From CALMSM01 sp964534095 (GTDB taxonomy: Bacteria > Patescibacteriota > Saccharimonadia > Saccharimonadales > CALMSM01), in assembly GCA_964534095.1 (NCBI GenBank), contig CAZHPF010000033.1, positions 1 to 9,087 on the forward strand: a stretch of 9,087 nucleotides of DNA, written 5' to 3'. The translations under genes and the position numbers were made by a program. The stretch's first letter is position 1. Each line of letters begins with the position of its first letter. The notes below the pieces were generated by a model that worked only from the letters and a program-made list of their open reading frames with translations, had not been told where the DNA came from and did not search any database. Below are positions 1 to 5,308 of the stretch, in pieces.

Positions 1-11
1 ATTTCTGCCAT
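1..11 (-). CDS. possible start of a further downstream gene (runs off window)
   Basis: An ATG on the minus strand begins two bases after the TAG stop of the pseudouridine synthase gene and reads Met-Ala-Glu before the window ends. The tight spacing matches the operon style upstream. Eleven bases are too few to identify a product, and no clear Shine-Dalgarno sequence precedes the ATG, so this is only a hint that the operon continues. Confidence 0.25.
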
Positions 12-13
12 AA

Positions 14-880
14 CTATGCGCCCATTATGGTATCAAAATCACTGGGTCTTGGCGCAGAAAATAGGCGGCGGCCGGCGCTTGGCAGGGCAACTTCTAGCTG
101 GCTGGCATGGAGCATGAGACGGTGCGCTGGCTTGCCACCATATAACTCATCGCCAACAATTGGTTTATGCTGGTAGCTTAGGTGAACGCGTAACTGATGG
201 GTACGACCTGTTTTAGGCGTCAGCTCAAGCAAACTGTAGTCTTTGGCTGTTGTAATCGTTTTATACGCAGTCTGGGAAGGCTTGCCGTTGCTGCCCACCC
301 GAAACGTCGATGGTTTCTTGGGGTTTCGTTCAACTGGCATATCAATGATAGCGGCGGCCGGCTTCATAACGCCTTCTACAATAGCCAGGTAAGTTTTCTG
401 TACCGTGCGCGCCGAAAACTGTTTCTGAAGGAAGCTCAGGCTAGCCTCATGCTTGGCACAGATCATGACCCCGCTAGTGGCTCTGTCAAGCCGGTGGACA
501 ATACCCGCCCGTTGGTTATCTGATGTCTCGTCTGTTTTCTGGCGCAAAAATGACGCTACCGATGGCTCGTACCAATATTTGCCGCGGCTATGGCTGATAA
601 CCCCGCTTGGTTTATTAATAACCAGCACATCGTCGTCTTCATACAAAATCGGGAGTTCAATATTTTCTATGGGGTGCTCTTTGGTTAGGTCAGCGAGAAC
701 GGTTATAGAATCGTGCTCGCGTAGTTTCCATCCAGCCTTGGTCGGCTTGCCGTTTACCAATACCTGGTCACCGTCTATTAAGCGCGCTAAATAAGCTCGC
801 GAATAGCTCCCGTAATGGGCAGCCAACGATTTATCGAGCCGCTGGCCGGGTATAAACGCAATGGTTGTCGCTTCGCTCAC
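14..880 (-). CDS. RluA-family 23S rRNA/tRNA pseudouridine synthase
   Basis: The 288-residue product should isomerise uridine to pseudouridine in structured RNA. An S4-like RNA-binding domain occupies about residues 12-65 (RLDKSLA, then VLVNGKPTKAG). The catalytic domain follows: NKPSGV at 89-94, the signature HRLDRATSG at 129-137 with catalytic Asp132, and TGRTHQLRVHL at 224-234. Length and domain order fit RluD-type enzymes, but the target uridine cannot be read from sequence. The start is GTG at 880, which shares its first G with the TAG stop of the small gene upstream (TAGTG), suggesting translational coupling. Only a weak GGGA lies upstream of it. It is the last complete gene of the trpE-trpS operon and ends with TAG at 16-14. 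Family assignment is secure; the specific Rlu subtype is not. Confidence 0.93.
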   Translation of the reverse strand: MSEATTIAFIPGQRLDKSLAAHYGSYSRAYLARLIDGDQVLVNGKPTKAGWKLREHDSITVLADLTKEHPIENIELPILYEDDDVLVINKPSGVISHSRGKYWYEPSVASFLRQKTDETSDNQRAGIVHRLDRATSGVMICAKHEASLSFLQKQFSARTVQKTYLAIVEGVMKPAAAIIDMPVERNPKKPSTFRVGSNGKPSQTAYKTITTAKDYSLLELTPKTGRTHQLRVHLSYQHKPIVGDELYGGKPAHRLMLHASQLEVALPSAGRRLFSAPRPSDFDTIMGA

Positions 881-1011
881 TAGTGGTGTTTCCCGCTTAT
901 ATCCCCGGCGATTACGCTACCCAGTACTACTCCGCCGATGAACGCCGCTACTTTACCAAAAAGTCCCCACATGTTTTTCTCCGGAGTTTTGGCTTGCTCT
1001 TTTTTGGTCAT
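880..1011 (-). CDS. small single-pass membrane protein (43 aa), unrecognised
   Basis: This short ORF starts at an ATG that overlaps the trpS stop (ATGA, 1011-1008) and ends with a TAG that overlaps the GTG start of the pseudouridine synthase gene. It therefore fills the gap between those genes exactly. The product has a Lys/Glu-rich head (residues 1-13), a hydrophobic glycine/valine-rich stretch at about 15-36 (FIGGVVLGSVIAG inside it) that looks like one transmembrane helix, and a short tail ending in GKHH. A second in-frame ATG (residue 14, at 972-970) has a better ribosome binding site, GGAG six bases upstream, and would give 30 residues, essentially the helix alone. I do not recognise the family. 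Stop/start overlaps on both sides argue that it is translated. Confidence 0.62.
   Translation of the reverse strand: MTKKEQAKTPEKNMWGLFGKVAAFIGGVVLGSVIAGDISGKHH
970..982 (-). promoter_or_regulatory. internal Shine-Dalgarno plus ATG in the small membrane protein gene
   Basis: GGAG at 982-979, a six-base spacer and ATG at 972-970 form a better initiation site than the upstream ATG at 1011, which has only AGGG nearby. The two starts decide whether the product carries its charged 13-residue head. Confidence 0.4.
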
Positions 1012-2036
1012 CGCAGCCCTACAGCTTTCTGTACTCTTAGGAGTGTCTGGTTAGCAATGGTATTCATCTGTGCTTCTGAGGCCGTTAGCTTAGTCTGCAG
1101 GTCTGCATCGTTTACTTTTGCCAAACGGCTCTGAAACTCTGTCAGGAACTGTTCGACTTGCCCTGCTACCTCTCGCTTGAGGTCACCGTAGTTTGTTTGG
1201 CCGCCGTGATGCTCAGCCACTCGCTCAAGCGTCTCACCAGAAAGTAAGGCATGTATTTGTAACAAGTTGCTGATGCCCGGCTGGTTTTCATATTCCAGGT
1301 TTACCGACCCGACGCTATCAGTCGCAGCGCTCATAATCTTTTTGGCGGCTGCCCCGGGGTTTTCACTGAGAAATATAACGCCTTTGCCACCCTCGTCGGA
1401 CTTGCTCATCTTTTTAGTAGGATCTTGCAAGTCCTTAATACGCAGACCCTGGTCTTTCCCGAAAAACGTATGCTGTTCTTTTGCCTGCTTCGGCACCACA
1501 AACAACTCTCCGAACTTCGCATTCATCCGCTGCGCCACATCACGCGTGTACTCAAGATGCTGCGTCTGGTCATCCCCAACCGGCACATAAGTAGTCCCGT
1601 AGAGTAATATATCGGCTGCCATCAGCGGCGGATAGAAAAACAATCCCGCACTTACACGATCATTGCCAATCTTAGCAGACTTATCTTTGAACTGGGTCAT
1701 GCGAGCCAGCTCTCCGAATCCAGTAAAGCAGCTGAGGATATACGCAAGCTCGGAGTGAGCCGGCACATCGCTTTGCCTGAAAAGCCTGATACTGGCGTGC
1801 TCTATCGGCAAACCAGCTGCCACATATATACGTAAGTTTTCATGTATCTGTGCCGAAAGGTGCTTGTAATCAATCGGTACGTTGAAACTGTGCAAGTCAG
1901 CCATCATCAGATTAACTTCATACTTATCTGCGTGTTGCTTAGCCATATCAATCAACGGCAACAACGCACCAAAATAGTTCCCTAAGTGCAAATCATTGTT
2001 GGCTCGAAGTCCGGTTAAAATTACTGGCCTACTCAT
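1008..2036 (-). CDS. trpS: tryptophanyl-tRNA synthetase
   Basis: This class Ic aminoacyl-tRNA synthetase charges tRNA-Trp with tryptophan using ATP in the cytoplasm. The 342 residues match the usual bacterial length. Visible motifs are the HIGH equivalent HLGN at 17-20 inside DLHLGNYFG, the AADIL segment at 140-144 whose Asp is expected to bind the Trp indole, VGDDQ at 153-157, and KMSKS at 209-213. The C-terminal part (about 250-342) is the helical anticodon-recognition region. The ATG at 2036 lies inside the end of trpE (ATGAGTAG, an 8-base overlap), so translation is probably coupled to trpE. No promoter or terminator is visible between them, so trpS should be under the Trp attenuator upstream of trpE. 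That would link synthesis of the charging enzyme to the charging state of tRNA-Trp. Confidence 0.97.
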   Translation of the reverse strand: MSRPVILTGLRANNDLHLGNYFGALLPLIDMAKQHADKYEVNLMMADLHSFNVPIDYKHLSAQIHENLRIYVAAGLPIEHASIRLFRQSDVPAHSELAYILSCFTGFGELARMTQFKDKSAKIGNDRVSAGLFFYPPLMAADILLYGTTYVPVGDDQTQHLEYTRDVAQRMNAKFGELFVVPKQAKEQHTFFGKDQGLRIKDLQDPTKKMSKSDEGGKGVIFLSENPGAAAKKIMSAATDSVGSVNLEYENQPGISNLLQIHALLSGETLERVAEHHGGQTNYGDLKREVAGQVEQFLTEFQSRLAKVNDADLQTKLTASEAQMNTIANQTLLRVQKAVGLR

Positions 2037-3624
2037 GGTTATCTCCTATTATACCTTGTCTTGGTAATTTTTCTTTGGCAACATGTTGGACGCCCGCCCT
2101 TGATTGGCCAACCGCAGCAATAGCAGCGAGGGGTGCCGCTGCCTTAATCTCAGTTTCGTGGTACTCAGTCTCAGCAACAGAATCCACAACAATTCCGGCT
2201 CCAGCTTGGACGTGAACGTATCCCTGTCTATCAACAAGTGCCGACCGGATGAAGATACATGTATCTAGGTCGCCGTTGAAGCCTATATAGCCAACACCAC
2301 CACCGTAGAAACCTCTCTTATGTGGTTCGAGCTCGTCGATGATTTGCATGGCCCGGATCTTGGGAGCACCCGACAGGGTGCCGGCTGGCGAACTATTTGC
2401 AAACGCCTCGATGGCGCGTTGTCCGACCCGCAATGCACCCTCAACTCGTGAGGTAATGTGCATAACATGTGAGTGTGTCTCTACCTCAGCTTGCCGAGTA
2501 ACTACTACTGACCCGTACTCGCAGACCTTTCCTAGGTCATTCCGCGTGAGATCCACCAGCATAACATGCTCGGCATTCTCCTTGGGGTCTGCTAATAGTT
2601 CTTCGGCAAGCCGCCTGTCTTCCTCGGGTGTGGATCCACGAGGTCGAGTGCCAGCAATAGCCATTTGCTCTACATGGTCGCCCGTAACTCGAAGTAATGT
2701 CTCTGGCGAACTGCCGGTTGCCTGAAAGTCGTCAAACTCAAACAAAAAGGCATAGCTGCTTGGGTTCCGTCGCTTGAGTTTCTTGCTGGTCTCGTGTGCA
2801 AAGTTAGCATCAACTGGTTTGTCTGAGCTAAGCCGCCGGCTTGGAACCACTTGAAAGATGTCTCCAGCTCGACAGTACTCACGGCTTCTTTCTACGGCAC
2901 TTTTGAAACCAGCCTTTGAAAAATCAGATGTAAATTCGAGAGGCGGATAGTCAACATCAACAGGCATGGCTAACATAGGACTCGTCACGGTGTCTCTAAG
3001 TTTGGCTAGTTTGAGGGCTGCTTCGTCGTACTTCTGGCTAATACGCTCGCCGTCATCTTCGTCAGCAACGACTATGTTACGGATGAGCATGACCTCTTGT
3101 TTGTAGTGGTCGACAGCGATGACAGTACCAGGAATCATAATCGCTAACTCTGGAAGCCCCAGAGGATCTTCATTGGCAGACCCGATGGAAGGCTCACGAT
3201 ACCGGACTAAGTCGTAGCCAAATAATCCAGCTGCTCCACCAAAGAACGGTGGTAGGTCAACCACCGGAGCCACTTCCCCACAGTTTACGTAACCGTCTAC
3301 AAATCGGTAAGGATCATCGAAGGGATGCTGTACGCCGTTCACATACATGCCGTCTGCTTCAAGGCGGATTACTTTGTCAGGGTCAAGTCCGATGAAGGAA
3401 TACCTGCCTTGCCGCTCATCGGTGTCAAATGACTCCAGTAAAAATGACGGCCCTTCGCCACGAAGCTGTTCATACAATGCTCCAGTGGTATACATTTGTT
3501 CTAGCCGGACAACCAACGGAATAACCCCGTACCCTTCCTCAGCAAGGGTCAGCACCTCAGCGCAACCCAAGATTCCTAGTTCAGGCTGCTCCGTTGGTAT
3601 TTTGTCTCTCCTGTGTTCATTCAT
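2029..3624 (-). CDS. trpE: anthranilate synthase component I
   Basis: TrpE converts chorismate to anthranilate, using ammonia delivered by the glutamine amidotransferase TrpG, and is the first committed step of Trp synthesis. The 531 residues comprise an N-terminal anthranilate synthase I domain and a C-terminal chorismate-binding domain (about 235-500). IAGTRPRG (323-330), PAGTLSGAPK (413-422) and GAGIVVDSVAETE (475-487) are typical catalytic segments. IAGT rather than the PIKGT of PabB supports TrpE over aminodeoxychorismate synthase. The allosteric Trp-binding elements LLES (62-65) and NPSSY (287-291) are present, so feedback inhibition by Trp is expected. The start is ATG at 3624, nine bases after AAAGGAG (3640-3634). 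No trpG or other trp pathway gene follows; trpS does. Expression is probably gated by the leader and terminator at 3829-3650. Confidence 0.96.
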   Translation of the reverse strand: MNEHRRDKIPTEQPELGILGCAEVLTLAEEGYGVIPLVVRLEQMYTTGALYEQLRGEGPSFLLESFDTDERQGRYSFIGLDPDKVIRLEADGMYVNGVQHPFDDPYRFVDGYVNCGEVAPVVDLPPFFGGAAGLFGYDLVRYREPSIGSANEDPLGLPELAIMIPGTVIAVDHYKQEVMLIRNIVVADEDDGERISQKYDEAALKLAKLRDTVTSPMLAMPVDVDYPPLEFTSDFSKAGFKSAVERSREYCRAGDIFQVVPSRRLSSDKPVDANFAHETSKKLKRRNPSSYAFLFEFDDFQATGSSPETLLRVTGDHVEQMAIAGTRPRGSTPEEDRRLAEELLADPKENAEHVMLVDLTRNDLGKVCEYGSVVVTRQAEVETHSHVMHITSRVEGALRVGQRAIEAFANSSPAGTLSGAPKIRAMQIIDELEPHKRGFYGGGVGYIGFNGDLDTCIFIRSALVDRQGYVHVQAGAGIVVDSVAETEYHETEIKAAAPLAAIAAVGQSRAGVQHVAKEKLPRQGIIGDNHE

Positions 3625-3649
3625 AATGTGTTACTCCTTTTATTGATAT

Positions 3650-3677
3650 AAAAAACCGCCGTTTGTATAGCGGTCTT
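3650..3677 (-). terminator. trp attenuator terminator (3:4 hairpin)
   Basis: On the minus strand ACCGC (3674-3670) pairs with GCGGT (3659-3655) around a ten-base loop, and A/U and G-U pairs extend the stem outward by about three. Six T follow directly (3655-3650). It lies after the leader stop codon and 10 bases before the trpE Shine-Dalgarno. The GC core is only five pairs, weaker than the matching element before aroG. The 5' arm can instead pair with the leader ORF, as in a classical attenuator. Confidence 0.8.
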
Positions 3678-3744
3678 TTCGGTATCTTTGTTAGAGAAGG
3701 ATTACATCACTACGCAATATGCAAACACACGGAATAGACCGCCA
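3668..3744 (-). promoter_or_regulatory. trp antiterminator (2:3 pairing)
   Basis: Bases 3744-3736 (TGGCGGTCT, inside the leader ORF) can pair with 3676-3668 (AGACCGCTA) as nine consecutive pairs including one G-U. After one mismatch three more pairs follow (TTC 3734-3732 with GAA 3680-3678), then two more after another mismatch. This consumes the 5' arm of the terminator, so the two structures exclude each other. Region 2 begins 15 bases after the second Trp codon, about the footprint of a ribosome stalled there. Structure is inferred by hand pairing; no folding was computed. Confidence 0.72.
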
Positions 3745-3794
3745 CGGAAAGTGTCGATCCACCAGGCTTGCGTTTGGACAGTGTACATACTCAT
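3702..3794 (-). CDS. trpL: trp operon leader peptide (30 aa, tandem Trp codons)
   Basis: This short ORF carries the sensor codons TGG TGG at 3764-3759 (residues 11-12) in the sequence QTQAWWIDTF and stops with TAA at 3704-3702. It is placed as in known trp attenuators: promoter upstream, terminator and trpE downstream. When charged Trp-tRNA is scarce, a ribosome stalled on the Trp codons should leave region 2 free to form the antiterminator. When Trp-tRNA is plentiful, a ribosome reaching the stop covers region 2 and the terminator forms. Two in-frame ATGs are possible, 3794 (30 residues) and 3788 (28 residues). I prefer 3794 because it sits exactly at the predicted transcription start and gives a gap-free match to the aro leader peptide. 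No Shine-Dalgarno is visible for either. The peptide itself probably has no other role. Confidence 0.82.
   Translation of the reverse strand: MSMYTVQTQAWWIDTFRGGLFRVFAYCVVM
3722..3776 (-). promoter_or_regulatory. candidate trp protector pairing (1:2)
   Basis: CAAACGC (3776-3770), just before the Trp codons, can pair with GTGTTTG (3728-3722) in seven pairs including one G-U. This would enclose the region 2 sequence in the loop and compete with the antiterminator. The loop is long, so this is the least certain part of the attenuator model. Confidence 0.4.
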
Positions 3795-3800
3795 CTTTTC

Positions 3801-3829
3801 ATCGTATCATACTTATTAATATTTGTCAA
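3801..3829 (-). promoter_or_regulatory. sigma-70-type promoter for the trpE operon
   Basis: The -35 box is a perfect TTGACA (3829-3824). The spacer is 17 bases and the -10 box is TACGAT (3806-3801), preceded by TG in the extended -10 position. The predicted +1, seven bases past the -10, is the A at 3794, which is also the first base of an in-frame leader ATG. The -35 begins at the base after the TAA stop of the DAHP synthase gene. Confidence 0.82.
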
Positions 3830-5089
3830 TTACGCCTCTCGAAGCTGGCGGCGGTCGCGTACCGCAGAAGCGAGTGTATCTAGCATCACTCGCGTCTCGT
3901 CTACATCTACACAGGCATCGGTAATGCTTACGCCGTGTTCTAACCTCTCCGGATGTTCAGGATCAAGTTTCTGGTTGCCTGCCTTCAGGTTGCTCTCTAT
4001 CATAACACCACGGATAGCCGTCGAGCCACCGCTGATTTGTGTCGCAACCGACTCAACGGCGTCGCTTTGTCGACCGTCAACTTTATTTTTATGGGAAGCA
4101 TCAATCACCACTCCTTCAACAAACGGCACACCAACCTTTTCACTTTTAGCACGGATAGCGTCTACTGTTCCTTTAACACTTACTTCATCGAAATTCGGCC
4201 CCGTGTCTCTGCCGCCACGCAATATAACATGACCCAGCGGATGACCGATAGTTCCAATAACAGCCTGTTGTCCGATTGAGGCCAGTCCGATAAACGAGTG
4301 GTCACCGCTCGCAGCGACAACTGCGGAGATAGCCACGTCAACCGATCCATCAGTACCGTTCTTGAAGCCAATTGGGGCAGACGTACCAGATCCATACATG
4401 CGGGCATTTTGGTCTTCGACGTTGCGGGCTCCGATAGCATCATATGCCACCAAACCGTTAACGTACTGCGGCGTATTAGCCCCTAAACGTTCGCGTGCAA
4501 TGGGTACCCCCATACCGGTAATGCGGAGAGCGGTCATGCGATCGGCAATCAAGCCAAGGTTCATATCGTCGCTTTCGTCAAGCAACGGATCATGGATGAA
4601 GCCTTTCCATCCGTTTTCAGTCCGCGGTTTTTCTGGGTAGTGACGCATAAGGATAACAAGATCATCCCCATACAGGTCGCGCATTTCTTTGACGAACTCA
4701 GCATATTCAAGTGCAGCTTCGGGGTCGTGCATAGAGCAGGGACCCATAATAACGATGATACGGTCGTCAACACCTATAAGTACGTCTTCGACTAACTGGC
4801 GAGCCTCACGTGTCGTATGAGCCGCCTTTTCCGTAACCGGTAATACTGTTTCAAGTGCTTCTGGTGAGATAACAGGGGTCTTACTTGCAATACGGGTATC
4901 AACGAGGTCTGAAAGGTCTACGGGCTCGGGTGTAGGGTAGCCAAGCTCAGCACGTACAACCGCAAGCTTGTCTTGCTGCATGCTCTTATGGTAAGCATTG
5001 ACATCGCGCTGTACTACAAGCAAAGCATCGCGGATGCGAGCCGATTCTTCTAAAATCGGCACTGTGGATTCATGTGATTCTGGGGCCAT
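3830..5089 (-). CDS. aroG: 3-deoxy-7-phosphoheptulonate (DAHP) synthase, AroF/G/H type
   Basis: The enzyme condenses phosphoenolpyruvate with erythrose 4-phosphate, the first step of the shikimate pathway to Trp, Tyr and Phe. Family motifs are clear: MGPCSMHDP at 115-123 with the metal-ligand Cys118, MRHYPEKPRT at 148-157, GFKNGTDG at 241-248, RGG at 291-293, DASH at 330-333, GVMIES at 361-366 and SITDAC at 388-393. This is the type I-alpha (E. coli AroG-like) family. At 419 residues it is longer than the usual 350, mainly from about 57 extra residues before the GPCS motif; I see no recognised domain there. The ATG at 5089 is supported by AGGAG at 5103-5099. The symbol is nominal, since AroF, AroG and AroH cannot be told apart here. 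It sits alone between two attenuators; its own leader has Tyr-Trp-Phe codons. Confidence 0.95.
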   Translation of the reverse strand: MAPESHESTVPILEESARIRDALLVVQRDVNAYHKSMQQDKLAVVRAELGYPTPEPVDLSDLVDTRIASKTPVISPEALETVLPVTEKAAHTTREARQLVEDVLIGVDDRIIVIMGPCSMHDPEAALEYAEFVKEMRDLYGDDLVILMRHYPEKPRTENGWKGFIHDPLLDESDDMNLGLIADRMTALRITGMGVPIARERLGANTPQYVNGLVAYDAIGARNVEDQNARMYGSGTSAPIGFKNGTDGSVDVAISAVVAASGDHSFIGLASIGQQAVIGTIGHPLGHVILRGGRDTGPNFDEVSVKGTVDAIRAKSEKVGVPFVEGVVIDASHKNKVDGRQSDAVESVATQISGGSTAIRGVMIESNLKAGNQKLDPEHPERLEHGVSITDACVDVDETRVMLDTLASAVRDRRQLREA

Positions 5090-5116
5090 TGCTTACATCT
5101 CCTGTGATTTGTCATT

Positions 5117-5150
5117 AAAAAACCGCCTCTTGTTGTTTGTGGGCGGTTTT
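5117..5150 (-). terminator. aro attenuator terminator (3:4 hairpin)
   Basis: AAAACCGCC (5150-5142) pairs perfectly with GGCGGTTTT (5127-5119) around a 14-base A-rich loop, and the T run extends to 5117. This is a strong intrinsic terminator between the leader stop codon and the aroG Shine-Dalgarno. It would block aroG unless the antiterminator forms, and would also stop readthrough from the ribosomal operon. Confidence 0.9.
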
Positions 5151-5185
5151 TTTTCAGTTTTGCAAAATACTAAAAGCCTACCGCC
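5142..5185 (-). promoter_or_regulatory. aro antiterminator (2:3 pairing)
   Basis: GGCGGT at 5185-5180, inside the leader ORF, is complementary to ACCGCC at 5147-5142, the GC core of the terminator 5' arm, so the two hairpins are mutually exclusive. A T-rich stretch after region 2 and the A run before region 3 could add weak pairs. Region 2 starts about 15 bases after the Phe codon of the Tyr-Trp-Phe run, so a ribosome stalled there leaves it free. Confidence 0.7.
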
Positions 5186-5238
5186 TCCATAAAGTCGGTA
5201 AACCAATACGCTGATTTGGTGTGCTCCTGAGTTGACAT
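5170..5238 (-). CDS. aro leader peptide (22 aa, Tyr-Trp-Phe sensor codons)
   Basis: This 22-codon ORF reads KSAYWFTDF at residues 8-16, with TAT TGG TTT at 5208-5200, and ends GF-TAG at 5172-5170. Consecutive codons for all three aromatic end products, upstream of a terminator and DAHP synthase, are what a ribosome-mediated attenuator sensing Tyr-, Trp- and Phe-tRNA together would need. A ribosome ending at TAG covers region 2 (5185-5180) and so permits termination. The ATG lies at the predicted transcription start with no Shine-Dalgarno, so translation is probably leaderless. Residues 10, 12 and 16 (Ala, Trp, Phe) match the trp leader peptide without gaps. Confidence 0.82.
   Translation of the reverse strand: MSTQEHTKSAYWFTDFMEAVGF
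5179..5200 (-). promoter_or_regulatory. aro protector hairpin (1:2)
   Basis: TACCG (5200-5196), overlapping the end of the Phe sensor codon, pairs with CGGTA (5183-5179) around a 12-base loop. It sequesters most of region 2. A ribosome stalled at Tyr-Trp-Phe would cover TACCG and release region 2 for antitermination. The stem is short, only five pairs. Confidence 0.55.
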
Positions 5239-5245
5239 GAGTACT

Positions 5246-5274
5246 AATATACCACACTTGTCAATACCTTGCAA
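5246..5274 (-). promoter_or_regulatory. extended -10 promoter for the aro leader and aroG
   Basis: TTGCAA (5274-5269), a 17-base spacer and TATATT (5251-5246) preceded by TGG (extended -10) form a good promoter. The predicted start falls at 5239-5238, the latter being the A of the leader ATG. Confidence 0.72.
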
Positions 5275-5308
5275 CCGGAATCTATTCAAATAATAGTGCG
5301 CCGATATA

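Noticed and set aside
2029..3624. Aminodeoxychorismate synthase (PabB) instead of TrpE
   Set aside because: The segment IAGTRPRG replaces the PIKGT typical of PabB, the Trp-binding LLES motif is present, and the upstream leader senses Trp codons.
3625..3829. T-box riboswitch before trpE
   Set aside because: I see no T-box consensus sequence or specifier-loop architecture, and the gap is short. A leader ORF with tandem Trp codons and a competing 2:3 pairing explains the region.
5161..5176. TTTTGCAAAA palindrome after the aro leader stop as an operator
   Set aside because: It is a short AT-rich palindrome between regions 2 and 3 with no second copy; it may simply fold as a small hairpin inside the antiterminator loop.
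5259..5264. A perfect TTGACA upstream of the aro leader as the -35 box
   Set aside because: At 16-18 bp spacing no acceptable -10 is present and the start would fall inside the leader ORF. TTGCAA ten bases upstream gives 17 bp to TATATT with an extended -10, which fits better.
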